The position numbers were made by a program, and so were the translations under genes. 47,760 nucleotides of DNA from Nocardia niwae NBRC 108934 = DSM 45340 (GTDB lineage: Bacteria; Actinomycetota; Actinomycetes; Mycobacteriales; Mycobacteriaceae): contig NZ_BDCK01000054.1 in assembly GCF_001613465.1 (NCBI RefSeq), positions 1 through 47,760 on the forward strand. The letters are read 5' to 3'. How positions within the stretch are numbered: the stretch's first letter is position 1; the number at the start of each line of letters is the position of its first letter. Below the pieces are notes generated by a model. That model worked only from the letters and a program-made list of their open reading frames with translations, was not told where the DNA came from and ran no database searches. Below are positions 26,494 to 35,226 of the stretch, one piece after another.

Positions 26494-28596
26494 TTACTCG
26501 CCGGTCGCCTTGGCGATGATCTCCTTCGACACGTTGGCCGGAACCTCCGCGTACGAGTCGAACACCATGGAGTAGTTCGCCCGGCCCTGGGTCTTCGACC
26601 GCAGGTCACCGATGTAACCGAACATCTCCGAGAGCGGAACCAGCGCCTTGACGACACGGGCACCACTGCGTTCCTCCATGGCCTGGATCTGACCACGGCG
26701 GGAGTTCAGGTCGCCGATCACATCGCCCATGTAGTCCTCGGGCGTGGTGACCTCGACCGCCATCAGCGGCTCGAGGATCACCGGACCGGCCTTGCGAGCC
26801 GCTTCCTTGAGCGCTTGCGCGCCCGCGATCTTGAACGCCATTTCCGACGAGTCGACGTCGTGGTAGGCGCCGTCGAGCAGCGTGACCTTCATGTTCACCA
26901 GCGGGTAGCCGGCGAGCACACCGTACTGCATGGCGTCCTGGGCGCCGGCGTCCACCGAAGGGATGTATTCCTTCGGCACGCGGCCACCGGTGACCTTGTT
27001 CTCGAATTCGTAGTGCGCGCCGTCTTCGCCGACGAACGGCTCCAGCGCGATGATCACCTTCGCGAACTGGCCGGAACCACCGGTCTGCTTCTTGTGCGTG
27101 AACTCGAGCTTCTCGACCCGCTTGGTGATCGTCTCGCGGTAGGCCACCTGCGGCTTACCGACGTTCGCCTCGACCTTGAACTCGCGCTTCATGCGGTCGA
27201 CCAGAATGTCGAGGTGGAGCTCGCCCATACCGCCGATGACGGTCTGGCCGGTCTCCTGGTCGAGCTTGACCGAGAAGGTCGGGTCCTCTTCGGACAGGCG
27301 CTGGATCGCGGTGCCCAGCTTCTCCTGGTCGGACTTGGTCTTCGGCTCGATGGAGACCTCGATGACCGGGTCCGGGAAGGTCATGGACTCGAGCACGATC
27401 TGGTTCTGCGGATCGCACAGGGTGTCACCGGTGGTGGTGTCCTTGAGGCCGATGACCGCGTAGATGTGGCCGGCCGAGGCCGCACCCACCGGGTTCTCCT
27501 TGTTGGAGTGCATCTGGAACAGCTTGCCCAGACGCTCCTTCTTGCCCTTGGTCGAGTTGATGACCTGGGCGCCGGAGTCGACCTTGCCGGAGTACACGCG
27601 AACGTAGGTCAGCTTGCCGAAGAACGGGTGCACCGCGATCTTGAACGCCAGGGCCGCGAACGGCTCGTCGGCGCTCGGCTTGCGGGTGAGCAGTTCCTCT
27701 TCCTTGCCGGGCACGTGGCCGGTGGTGGCCTCCACGTCCAGCGGCGAGGGCAGGTAGTCGATGACCGCGTCCAGCATGGGCTGCACGCCCTTGTTCTTGA
27801 ACGCGGAGCCACACAGCACCGGGTAGAGCTCGGAGGTCACCGTCAGCTTGCGGATGGCGCCCTTGATCTCCTCGATGGTCAGCTCTTCGCCGCCGAAGAA
27901 CTTCTCCAGCAGCGCCTCGTCCGACTCGGCGACGGTCTCGAGCAGCTCCTGGCGGTACTGCTCGGCCTTGTCCTTCAGGTCGTCCGGGATCTCGACGACC
28001 TCGTACTGCTCACCGAGCTTGGTCTCGCCGCGCCAGACCTTGGCGTTGTTCTCGACCAGGTCGATGATGCCCTCGAAGGTGTCCTCCGCGCCGATCGGCA
28101 GCTGGATGACCAGCGGCTTGGCGCCGAGGCGGTCCTTGATGGTCTGCACGGTGAAGTAGAAGTCCGCACCGAGCTTGTCCATCTTGTTGACGAAGCAGAT
28201 CCGCGGCACGTCGTACTTGTCGGCCTGACGCCACACCTGCTCGGACTGCGGCTCGACGCCTTCCTTGCCGTCGAACACCGCGACGGCGCCGTCGAGCACG
28301 CGCAGCGACCGTTCCACCTCCACGGTGAAGTCGACGTGCCCGGGGGTGTCGATGATGTTGATCTGGTTGTCTTTCCAGAAGCACGTGGTAGCCGCGGAGG
28401 TGATGGTGATACCACGCTCCTGCTCCTGCTCCATCCAGTCCATCGTGGCGGCGCCGTCGTGGACCTCACCGATCTTGTACGTGATGCCGGTGTAGAAGAG
28501 GATGCGTTCAGTTGTGGTCGTCTTGCCCGCATCGATGTGGGCCATGATGCCGATGTTGCGGACCTTGTTCAGGTCGGTGAGCACGTCCTGTGCCAC
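26494..28596 (-). CDS. fusA: elongation factor G
   Basis: A 700-residue translocase GTPase that moves tRNA and mRNA through the ribosome. The G motifs are AHIDAGKTTTTE near residue 19, DTPGHVDFTVEV and VNKMDKLGAD; the complete five-domain protein ends in SKEIIAKATGE. Length and sequence fit actinobacterial EF-G1. The GTG start at 28596 follows a purine-rich GGGGAAG. It is the third gene of the str operon, 137 nt after rpsG and 98 nt before tuf. The antisense strand carries a 600-codon open frame that is a composition artefact. Confidence 0.98.
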   Translation of the reverse strand: MAQDVLTDLNKVRNIGIMAHIDAGKTTTTERILFYTGITYKIGEVHDGAATMDWMEQEQERGITITSAATTCFWKDNQINIIDTPGHVDFTVEVERSLRVLDGAVAVFDGKEGVEPQSEQVWRQADKYDVPRICFVNKMDKLGADFYFTVQTIKDRLGAKPLVIQLPIGAEDTFEGIIDLVENNAKVWRGETKLGEQYEVVEIPDDLKDKAEQYRQELLETVAESDEALLEKFFGGEELTIEEIKGAIRKLTVTSELYPVLCGSAFKNKGVQPMLDAVIDYLPSPLDVEATTGHVPGKEEELLTRKPSADEPFAALAFKIAVHPFFGKLTYVRVYSGKVDSGAQVINSTKGKKERLGKLFQMHSNKENPVGAASAGHIYAVIGLKDTTTGDTLCDPQNQIVLESMTFPDPVIEVSIEPKTKSDQEKLGTAIQRLSEEDPTFSVKLDQETGQTVIGGMGELHLDILVDRMKREFKVEANVGKPQVAYRETITKRVEKLEFTHKKQTGGSGQFAKVIIALEPFVGEDGAHYEFENKVTGGRVPKEYIPSVDAGAQDAMQYGVLAGYPLVNMKVTLLDGAYHDVDSSEMAFKIAGAQALKEAARKAGPVILEPLMAVEVTTPEDYMGDVIGDLNSRRGQIQAMEERSGARVVKALVPLSEMFGYIGDLRSKTQGRANYSMVFDSYAEVPANVSKEIIAKATGE

Positions 28597-28733
28597 GGAA
28601 ATCTTCCCCGCTCGTAGCTAGTTGGGATTATCGGGGACGACCCTGTGGTCGCCTCTATGTCAACGCCGGACGCGGCCGGTGAGTGCCGCGTTCCGGCTGT
28701 GCCTCCCGACCCAGACGACGGGCCGGGCAGACG

Positions 28734-29204
28734 TCACCAGCGGTAGTGCGCGAAGGCCCGGTTGGACTCGGCCATCTTGTGGGTGTCCTCGCGGCGCTTG
28801 ACCGAGGCGCCGAGACCGTTGCTGGCGTCGAGCAGTTCGTTGGCCAGGCGCTCGACCATGGTCTTCTCCCGGCGCGCACGCGAGAAGTTGACCAGCCAGC
28901 GCAGGGCAAGGGTGTTGGCGCGGCCCGGACGGACCTCGACCGGCACCTGGTAGGTGGCGCCACCGACGCGGCGGGGCTTCACCTCCAGCGACGGCTTCAC
29001 GTTGTCCAGCGCGCGCTTGAGGGTGACGACCGGATCGGTGCCGGTCTTCTCCCGCGCCTGCTCCAGCGCACCGTAGACGATGCGCTCGGCGGTGGACTTC
29101 TTACCGTCCAGCAGGATCTTGTTGACCAGCTGAGTAACCAGCGGCGAACCGTAGACCGGGTCGTTGATCAGCGGACGCTTGGGTGCGGGGCCCTTGCGTG
29201 GCAT
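28734..29204 (-). CDS. rpsG: 30S ribosomal protein S7
   Basis: A 156-residue S7, the primary assembly protein of the 30S head. Sequence MPRKGPAPKRPLINDPVYGS and the conserved KPRRVGGATYQVPVEVRP are diagnostic; the end FAHYRW is typical. Length is standard. The ATG at 29204 lies 1 nt after the rpsL stop codon (29206-29208 on this strand), so translation is coupled to rpsL. Confidence 0.98.
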   Translation of the reverse strand: MPRKGPAPKRPLINDPVYGSPLVTQLVNKILLDGKKSTAERIVYGALEQAREKTGTDPVVTLKRALDNVKPSLEVKPRRVGGATYQVPVEVRPGRANTLALRWLVNFSRARREKTMVERLANELLDASNGLGASVKRREDTHKMAESNRAFAHYRW

Positions 29205-29205
29205 A

Positions 29206-29580
29206 TCAGCTCTTCTCCTTCTTGGCGCCGTAACGGCTGCGGGCCTGCTTGCGGTTCTTCACACCCTGGGTGTCGAGCGAGCCGCGAATGATCTTGTAGC
29301 GGACACCCGGGAGGTCCTTCACACGACCGCCGCGCACGAGCACCATCGAGTGCTCCTGCAGGTTGTGCCCTTCGCCCGGGATGTAGGCCGTGACCTCGAC
29401 CGAGCTGGTCAGGCGAACACGCGCGACCTTGCGCAGCGCGGAGTTCGGCTTCTTCGGGGTCGTGGTGTACACGCGGGTGCACACGCCACGACGCTGCGGG
29501 CTCCCCTTCAGGGCCGCGGTCTTCGTCTTGGCGACCTTGTCGCGGCGACCCTTGCGGACCAGCTGGTTGATGGTTGGCAT
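29206..29580 (-). CDS. rpsL: 30S ribosomal protein S12
   Basis: A 124-residue S12, part of the decoding centre. MPTINQLVRKGRRDKVAKTK at the start and YGAKKEKS at the end are standard. Lys43 (in TPKKPNS) and Lys88 (in GRVKDLP), the positions whose changes give streptomycin resistance in mycobacteria, are both wild type, so no resistance is predicted from this gene. First gene of the str operon, with the ATG at 29580 preceded by AAGGAAAG. It is transcribed from a promoter about 290 nt upstream. Confidence 0.98.
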   Translation of the reverse strand: MPTINQLVRKGRRDKVAKTKTAALKGSPQRRGVCTRVYTTTPKKPNSALRKVARVRLTSSVEVTAYIPGEGHNLQEHSMVLVRGGRVKDLPGVRYKIIRGSLDTQGVKNRKQARSRYGAKKEKS

Positions 29581-29650
29581 AGACCGGCTTTCCTTATTAG
29601 TTAACGCGGTGTGTGGACTTCATGTCTGTTTTAAGTTCGCGGCGCTCCCG

Positions 29651-29687
29651 GGGCCCTTCGTGGAGGCAAGCTTCCACTGCCGGGCCC
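29651..29687 (-). promoter_or_regulatory. hairpin in the rpsL leader
   Basis: On the minus strand GGGCCC and GTGGA pair with TCCAC and GGGCCC (29651-29656 with 29682-29687, 29660-29664 with 29673-29677), giving an 11-bp interrupted stem around an 8-nt loop. It lies in the transcribed leader, 71 nt before the rpsL start. It may be an attenuator, a protein-binding site or an RNA-stability element. Confidence 0.5.
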
Positions 29688-29870
29688 GTCGTTCACACCG
29701 CTGTCATCGAGCTTTCACTCGCACGTCCGGCCACGTTTCTCGCGTCCCGAGGTCGGGCGTGTCGCGCGCGGCGCGGAGCCCTGATTCCGGGCACGCTGGA
29801 GTCGTCGGCCGCTCTCGCTGGCCTACGGTCACGCACGAACTTGCCCGCATGCTTCCGGGCACAGCGATCC

Positions 29871-29900
29871 ACGATACCCGTGGCCGGGACACACGGTCAA
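29871..29900 (-). promoter_or_regulatory. sigma-A-like promoter of the str operon
   Basis: TTGACC (29900-29895) and TATCGT (29876-29871) on the minus strand are separated by 18 nt and match the actinobacterial housekeeping consensus. Transcription should begin near 29863, leaving a leader of about 280 nt in front of rpsL. Confidence 0.65.
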
Positions 29901-29922
29901 AGCGGGTCGGTTCGGCAAGCGT

Positions 29923-30480
29923 CTACCTGGCCAGGTTCAAGGTCATTTCCATCAGCTTCTTCGCCGCGTCGCACGGATCGGGGTGCACCGAGCCGGGCCG
30001 GTAGTTGATCCACCAGCCGATGACGCCGTTGTCCGGAGCGCTGGCCGTGACGCCGCAGGAGTCCGGATCCTTCGGCCTGCGGATCTGCAGCGCCAGCGAA
30101 CTCTGGATGGTGATATTGGTGGTCTCGTAGCCGAGCTTGTTGTTCGTCTGCTTCTCGTTGCTGAGTGTGCCGTTCTCGTACCAGTTCAGCGTGGCCATGC
30201 CATTGCCGCCGGGCGCGCCGAGCAGGTCCCACATGCAGACCGCGCCGAAGAACGAGTCGCTGACCTGGACGCCCTCGCCGATCGCCTTGCCGATCTGGTC
30301 GTCGGAGAGGATCTCGCATTCGCGCAGCAACTTGTCCAGCCTGGCATTCACCGGCTGACTCGCGCCCACGGGCTGCGCGGTTCCGGAGATCACCTGGCCG
30401 CAGCCGCCCACGGACAACGCGATGGCCATGGCAGCGGCTGCGGCCGCGCCGCGCCTGAACAGGTCCCGGCCGACGTTCAC
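29923..30480 (-). CDS. DUF3558-type lipoprotein
   Basis: A 185-residue exported lipoprotein. The N-terminal MNVGRDLFRRGAAAAAAMAI continues to the lipobox SVGGC (Cys27), after which comes the typical low-complexity GTAQPVGAS segment. The folded domain has paired cysteines (LRECEILSDDQIGKAIGEG, VCMWDL, DSCGVT, DPCDAA), the pattern of the actinobacterial DUF3558 family. It is anchored to the outer face of the cell membrane; function unknown. The GTG at 30480 lies 10 nt after the stop of a second gene of the same family, with GTGAGGA in front, so the two form an operon and probably arose by duplication. Confidence 0.8.
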   Translation of the reverse strand: MNVGRDLFRRGAAAAAAMAIALSVGGCGQVISGTAQPVGASQPVNARLDKLLRECEILSDDQIGKAIGEGVQVSDSFFGAVCMWDLLGAPGGNGMATLNWYENGTLSNEKQTNNKLGYETTNITIQSSLALQIRRPKDPDSCGVTASAPDNGVIGWWINYRPGSVHPDPCDAAKKLMEMTLNLAR

Positions 30481-30490
30481 TCCTCACCCC

Positions 30491-31018
30491 TCACTGGATC
30501 CGCTGCAGAGTCAGCTCGGCGAGAGCGCGGCTCCGGTCGCACGGGTTAGCGGTCCCCGCGGCGAACGACCCGATATTCGTCGACCACTCGAAGAAGTCGT
30601 CACCGAGCTGCACCGCCAGATCACAGATCGTCCCACCCGGATCCAAGGCGGCGAAGCCATCCCGTCCGGCTACTTTTATCGGATCCGGCGCGCGGCCTTC
30701 GACGGACACCCACGCACGTTCCCGTTCGATGGGACTGCCCCGGTAGGAAGCGAACGTGATGCTGGCCGAACCGATTCCGGCCGACTGCCAATTGCAGCCC
30801 ACCGCGTTGCGGAACACCCCGGAGATCTGGCTCAGGCCACCGAGATTGCGCACCTCGTCGTCGGTCACGTGACCACACTCCCCGACGAACGGGCCCAGCG
30901 CCACCACCTTCGGCGCCGGACGCGACGGACCCGAGTCCTCGGTCCCCTCCCCCGAACCACAACCCGCCAGTGCGAGCACCAGGGCTGTCGCGAGGCCGAC
31001 TGCCGACTTGATCCGCAT
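30491..31018 (-). CDS. DUF3558-type lipoprotein (second copy)
   Basis: A 175-residue lipoprotein with signal peptide MRIKSAVGLATALVLALAGC (lipobox LAGC, Cys20), a short Gly/Ser/Pro linker and a DUF3558-like domain (GECGHVTDDEVRNLGGLS, VGCNWQSAGIG, TICDLAV, NPCDRSRALAEL). The last motif matches DPCDAAKKLMEM of the downstream copy, which supports tandem duplication followed by strong divergence. The ATG at 31018 is set by the signal peptide; the frame stays open to 31081 in the direction of hppD. The hppD stop lies about 60 nt upstream, so transcription from the hppD side is possible. Function unknown. Confidence 0.78.
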   Translation of the reverse strand: MRIKSAVGLATALVLALAGCGSGEGTEDSGPSRPAPKVVALGPFVGECGHVTDDEVRNLGGLSQISGVFRNAVGCNWQSAGIGSASITFASYRGSPIERERAWVSVEGRAPDPIKVAGRDGFAALDPGGTICDLAVQLGDDFFEWSTNIGSFAAGTANPCDRSRALAELTLQRIQ

Positions 31019-31077
31019 GGGAAGAACTCTACCGACGCACCAGCCGCAGCGGCTCGACGAGATCGCCCACCCCCGCC

Positions 31078-32280
31078 TCACAAATTGCCCCTGGCCTCCT
31101 GCTCACGTTCGATCGCCTGGAACAGCGCTTTGAAATTGCCCTTGCCGAAACCGAGGGAGCCGTGGCGCTCGATGAGTTCGAAGAAGACCGTGGGGCGGTC
31201 GGTGAGCGGCCTGGTGAAGATCTGCAACAAGTAGCCGTCCTCGTCGCGGTCCACCAAGATGCCACGGCGCTGCAATTCCTCGACGGGGACGCGGACCCGG
31301 CCGATGCGGGCGCGCAGTTCCGGATCTTCGTAGTAGGCCGCGGGCGTCTCCAGGAATTCGACGCCCTCCCGGCGCAAGGCGTCCACACAGGTCAGGATGT
31401 CGCCGGTGGCGAGTGCGATGTGCTGGACGCCGGGGCCGCGGTAGAACTCCAGGTACTCATCGATCTGCGAGCGTTTCTTGCCTACGGCCGGCTCGTTGAG
31501 CGGGAACTTCACCCGGTGGTTGCCGTTGGCCACGACCTTGCTCATCAGCGCCGAGTACTCGGTGGCGATGTCGTCGCCGACGAATTCGGCCATGTTCGTG
31601 AAACCCATGACGCGCCGGTAGAACTCGACCCACTCGTCCATCTGCCCGAGTTCCACGTTGCCCACCACATGGTCGATCGCCTGGAACAACCGGGCGGGCG
31701 CGCCGTCGCGTCGCTCGTATCCGGAGCGGCGGGCGACATAGCCGGGCAGGTACGGCCCGTAATAGCCGGAACGATCGATCAAGGTGTGTCTGGTCTCGCC
31801 ATAGGTGGCCAGCGCGGCCGAGCGAACAGTGCCGAAGTCGTCGGTGTCGTCGTGCGGTTCGACCAGAACCGTCGCGCCGTGCGCGCGCGCCCACGCGACG
31901 CACCGGTCGACGTCGGGCACTTCGAGCGCGATGTCGACCACGCCGTCGCCGTGTCGATCATGGTGGGCGACCAGCGGACTGTCCGGACACACCGCTCCGG
32001 TGATCACGAAACGCGCGGCGCCGCTGCGCAGGACGAACGCTTTGTGATCACGATTGCCGGTCTCGGGACCCGAGTACGCCTCCAGCCGCATGCCGAAGGC
32101 GGATTCCAGGAAATGCGCGGTCTGGGTGGCGTTGCCCACCACCCAGACCAGGGCGTCCCACCCGATGACCGGGAACGGGTCACCGCTGGCGTCGTGGTCC
32201 ACCAACCCCACCAGCGTGCGCAGCTCGCCGTCGCTGGGAACGGCGCCGGAGCGGGCCTCCGGCAGGTGCTCGATGGTCAT
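31078..32280 (-). CDS. hppD: 4-hydroxyphenylpyruvate dioxygenase
   Basis: A 400-residue non-heme iron dioxygenase converting 4-hydroxyphenylpyruvate to homogentisate in tyrosine catabolism. Two VOC-type modules are present. The iron ligands are His204 (AIDHVVGNV), His287 (GVQHIALATGD) and Glu368 (FFELIERHG); the C-terminal closing helix SLGFGKGNFKALFQAIEREQ and the substrate-site NEPAVGKK segment are diagnostic. The ATG at 32280 is chosen since homology starts with MTIEHLPEA. It is divergent from an Lrp-family gene 160 nt away, the usual arrangement for hppD in actinomycetes, so that regulator likely controls it. No homogentisate dioxygenase gene is in the window. Confidence 0.95.
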   Translation of the reverse strand: MTIEHLPEARSGAVPSDGELRTLVGLVDHDASGDPFPVIGWDALVWVVGNATQTAHFLESAFGMRLEAYSGPETGNRDHKAFVLRSGAARFVITGAVCPDSPLVAHHDRHGDGVVDIALEVPDVDRCVAWARAHGATVLVEPHDDTDDFGTVRSAALATYGETRHTLIDRSGYYGPYLPGYVARRSGYERRDGAPARLFQAIDHVVGNVELGQMDEWVEFYRRVMGFTNMAEFVGDDIATEYSALMSKVVANGNHRVKFPLNEPAVGKKRSQIDEYLEFYRGPGVQHIALATGDILTCVDALRREGVEFLETPAAYYEDPELRARIGRVRVPVEELQRRGILVDRDEDGYLLQIFTRPLTDRPTVFFELIERHGSLGFGKGNFKALFQAIEREQEARGNL

Positions 32281-32371
32281 GGACCAAGGAAATCGCCGGG
32301 CCCGCCGAGTAGGCAACAGCGCCAACTCGCGGTAGGCAGTGTGGCGAATTCGGCTAGCAACCGACGGGTGG

Positions 32372-32392
32372 TGCTGGACAATTTGAATAGCA
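32372..32392. promoter_or_regulatory. candidate Lrp-type operator between hppD and its regulator
   Basis: TGCT and AGCA (32372-32375, 32389-32392) flank an A+T-rich core GGACAATTTGAAT in otherwise G+C-rich DNA. Lrp/AsnC proteins favour imperfect palindromes with an A+T-rich centre. It lies 49 nt before the regulator start. Confidence 0.4.
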
Positions 32393-32440
32393 TCAGCGGG
32401 ACGGGCAGCAAGCCCGCCCGGTGCTCGAACGGAGGCCGTC

Positions 32441-32965
32441 ATGGCGCGCACATCGGCGAAGCTCGACGAGCTCGACCTCGCCATCCTCACCGCGATGCAC
32501 GAATACCAGAAGGCGGGCATTCTCGAACTGTCCCGCCGGACCAGGGTCGCCAGGGCCACGGTGCAGTCCCGGATCGCGCGCATGGAGGAGTCCGGGGTGA
32601 TCGCCTCCTACGACCCGCAGATCGATGTCACCGCCGCGGGGTTCGACGTGCAGGCGTTCGTCACGCTGGAGATCGCCCAGGGGGCGCTGGACGCGGTGGC
32701 GGCCGAACTCGACGCGATCCCCGGCGTGCTCGAGGCCTACGCCACGACCGGCACCGGCGACGTGCTGTGCCGGATCGCGGCCGACTCGCACGCCGGGTTG
32801 CAGTCCGTACTGCTGAGCATCGACCGGACCTCCTCGGTAGTGCGCTCACACAGCGTCATCGTGCTGTCCACGGTGGTCTCCCGCCGGGCCTTGCCGCTGC
32901 TGCGCACGCTGAGCCCGACGGGGACCACCAAGGCTCCCGCCTATCGCCCCGCCCGCGACCAGTAG
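32441..32965 (+). CDS. Lrp/AsnC-family transcriptional regulator
   Basis: A 174-residue regulator. Residues 8-65 are the winged helix-turn-helix (LDELDLAILTAMHEYQKAGI, then SRRTRVARATVQSRIARMEE and GVIASYD), residues 75-155 the RAM effector-binding domain (DVQAFVTLEIAQGALDAVAA, then GTGDVLCRIAADS). It likely senses an amino acid or aromatic intermediate and forms octamers as usual in the family. Divergent to hppD, which it probably regulates together with itself. The ATG at 32441 has GGAGG about 6 nt upstream. Confidence 0.9.
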   Translation: MARTSAKLDELDLAILTAMHEYQKAGILELSRRTRVARATVQSRIARMEESGVIASYDPQIDVTAAGFDVQAFVTLEIAQGALDAVAAELDAIPGVLEAYATTGTGDVLCRIAADSHAGLQSVLLSIDRTSSVVRSHSVIVLSTVVSRRALPLLRTLSPTGTTKAPAYRPARDQ

Positions 32966-32975
32966 CCGATCCGGC

Positions 32976-34088
32976 TCAGGGGCGCAGGTCGGCCTGCGGG
33001 TCCAAGATCTCCACGCTGCGCTGCTTGTCCGCCTCCAGGAAGGCCAGCAGCGCGTGTGCCTCCGCCTCGACCTCCGCGCGCTCCGCGTTGGTCCACGGCC
33101 GGATGGGACTGATGCGCAGCCGGGCGGTGCCGGAGTTCGCGAACACCTTGTACAGACCCGCGAGGAAGCCGTCGACCAGCACCGGGGAGACCTGGGCCGC
33201 GAAGGCGCGCAGCGGAGGAGCGGCGCCGTCGGGCACGATCCGGGTCCGGTCCTGGTGCGACAGCAGAGCGTTGTCGTACCAGCCGAGCAGCCGCACCGGG
33301 GCGGGGACGTCCGGATCGGTCAATTCACCGTCGGCGACGTCGTACAGCGTGCGGCCGCGTTCGTCGGTATAGGTACGCACCCGATCGCCGAGTTCCGCGA
33401 CGGCGCCCTTCATGCCGGGCAGCTTCGACCAGGTCTGCATGTCCATGGTGCTCGCCGGACCGAACGCCCGCAGGTAGCGGAAGATCAACTCGGCCAACGG
33501 GTATGTGGGATCCAGCGGAGCGCCCAGCCAGGGCTCGACCCGCGACCAGATCGGCCTGCTGTTGTCCTTCCACTTCCCGCGCGGCGGGGTCTGCAGGACC
33601 GGCAGCTGGTACAGCCAGGTCTGCACCACCGCACCAGGATCGCGGTCGGGATAGCGCTCGGCGGCGCGGGCGCGCAGGTCCGCGGCGGACATCGGCTCGT
33701 CACCGAGCACCGCTTCGCCCTGCCCGCGCACCTCCTCCGGGTCGAGACCCACCATCGCGCCGTAGTTGAAGCCCTTGCGGAAGGGCACTTTCTCCAGTTC
33801 CGGCTGCACGTGCGGCGCGATCCGCAACGCGTCGGCGGGCGAGACCACATGAATGGTGCCGCGCATCAACGTGATCCGGACCAGCGAGCGGTCCTCCAGC
33901 GCGTCCGACACCGTCGCCGGGTCGAAGGCCGCGACGCGGCTCCACAAACCGACGAACGGCGGCGGCGAATCCTGCGCCTGCAACCCGACGAGGTGGTCGC
34001 ACATCTCGTGCACCGTCCACCGCGAGCGGTCGAGCAGGTGCTGACGAGCCAATAGGGTCCGGTTCAGTACCCGGTTGGACAGCTTCAT
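32976..34088 (-). CDS. AlkZ/YcaQ-like winged-helix protein
   Basis: A 370-residue protein of the HTH_42 (winged helix DNA-binding) family, to which the DNA glycosylases AlkZ and YcaQ/AlkX belong; these unhook bulky or crosslinked DNA lesions. The QxQ catalytic-type motif is visible as LQAQD (Q37, Q39). Further family features are LVRITLMRGTIHVVSPADAL and AELIFRYLRAFGPASTMDMQ. Most actinomycetes have several uncharacterised paralogs, so a glycosylase activity on crosslinks is plausible but not shown. It lies 18 nt behind the MDR oxidoreductase gene and is probably co-transcribed with it. Confidence 0.8.
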   Translation of the reverse strand: MKLSNRVLNRTLLARQHLLDRSRWTVHEMCDHLVGLQAQDSPPPFVGLWSRVAAFDPATVSDALEDRSLVRITLMRGTIHVVSPADALRIAPHVQPELEKVPFRKGFNYGAMVGLDPEEVRGQGEAVLGDEPMSAADLRARAAERYPDRDPGAVVQTWLYQLPVLQTPPRGKWKDNSRPIWSRVEPWLGAPLDPTYPLAELIFRYLRAFGPASTMDMQTWSKLPGMKGAVAELGDRVRTYTDERGRTLYDVADGELTDPDVPAPVRLLGWYDNALLSHQDRTRIVPDGAAPPLRAFAAQVSPVLVDGFLAGLYKVFANSGTARLRISPIRPWTNAERAEVEAEAHALLAFLEADKQRSVEILDPQADLRP

Positions 34089-34106
34089 GAGGCGGGCCGG
34101 AACGCG

Positions 34107-35081
34107 TCAGCGCAGCGTGACCACGACCTTGCCGGTGGCCGTCCGTTCGTCCAGCGAGGCGACCGCCTCCGCGGCCTTGTCCAGCGGATACAGCACCGGC
34201 TCCGGCGGCGCGATCTTTCCGGAGGCCAGCAGCGGCTCCACCTCGGCCCACTGCTCCTGCAGATAGCCCGGATGCGACATCACCCATTCGCCCCACGCCG
34301 CGCCGGTCACCTCGACGTTCTTCAGCAGCAACCGGTTGACCTTGACGGTCGGGATCTCCCCGGCGGTGAAGCCGACGACCAGCAACCGGCCCGCCGAGGC
34401 GAGCGAACGGATGCTGTCGGTGAACCGGTCGCCGCCGACCGGGTCGAGCACGATGTCGACGCCGCGTCCGCCGGTCAGCTCCTTGACCGCCGCCAGCCAG
34501 CCGTCGGTCAGCACCACGTCGGTGGCGCCGTTGGCGCGTGCCACCTCGGCCTTCGCCTCGGTGCTCACCACGGCGATCACCCGGCCAGCGCCCAGGGCGG
34601 CCGCCAGCCGCAGCGTCGAGGTGCCGATGCCGCCCGCGGCGCCGTGCACCAGCACCGTCTCCCCTTCGGCCAGCCTGCCGCGGGTGCGCAGGCAGAAGTG
34701 CACGGTCAGGTCGTTGAACAGGATGCCTGCGCCGGCCTCCAGCGAGACATTGTCGGGGAGCCGGAACACCATCTGCGTCGGCGTGACGGCCGTCTCGGCC
34801 ATCGCGTTGCCGAGCATGGTGAGCGCGACGACCCGGTCACCCGGCCGCACGTGCGCGTCCTCGGGGGCTTCCCGGACGATGCCCGCGACCTCGCCGCCAA
34901 CCACGAACGGCAGTTCGGGCTTCATCTGGTACAGGCCGCGCGTCATCAGCACGTCGGGAAAGGCCACACCGGCCGCGTGCACGTCGATCACGACGCCCCC
35001 GGGGAACGCCGCGGGCTCCGGGATATCGACGACCCGGATCGCTTCCGGTCCTTCCAGCTTGCTGACCTGGGCTGCGCGCAT
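34107..35081 (-). CDS. NADPH:quinone oxidoreductase-like MDR protein
   Basis: A 324-residue zinc-free medium-chain reductase of the QOR type. The GroES-like N-terminal half has GGVVIDVHAAGVAFPDVLMT; the cofactor motif is GETVLVHGAAGGIGTSTLRL with AAGGIG for NADPH. Structural and catalytic zinc cysteines are missing, as expected. It would reduce quinones or enones in the cytoplasm. ATG 35081 is the start by homology (MRAAQVSKLEGPE); the frame extends to 35129. It is followed after 18 nt by the AlkZ-like gene. Confidence 0.87.
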   Translation of the reverse strand: MRAAQVSKLEGPEAIRVVDIPEPAAFPGGVVIDVHAAGVAFPDVLMTRGLYQMKPELPFVVGGEVAGIVREAPEDAHVRPGDRVVALTMLGNAMAETAVTPTQMVFRLPDNVSLEAGAGILFNDLTVHFCLRTRGRLAEGETVLVHGAAGGIGTSTLRLAAALGAGRVIAVVSTEAKAEVARANGATDVVLTDGWLAAVKELTGGRGVDIVLDPVGGDRFTDSIRSLASAGRLLVVGFTAGEIPTVKVNRLLLKNVEVTGAAWGEWVMSHPGYLQEQWAEVEPLLASGKIAPPEPVLYPLDKAAEAVASLDERTATGKVVVTLR

Positions 35082-35226
35082 GTGCCGACCTCTCTGTCCT
35101 CGCCCCGGCATGATCCGTGCCGGCGCCACACCGACAACATAACGGGCGCCGCCCGAGCACGCCCGTCCGGACGCCCGATTTTGCTATGCTGACCGCGACC
35201 TCGCGGTCGGGAGGGAAGGGGGATTC

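Noticed and set aside
26815..28617. 600-codon open frame antisense to fusA
   Set aside because: It mirrors the codon usage of fusA in G+C-rich DNA, has low-complexity Leu/Arg/Val-rich sequence and no family motif.
29206..29580. possible streptomycin-resistance change in rpsL
   Set aside because: Lys43 and Lys88 are both wild type.
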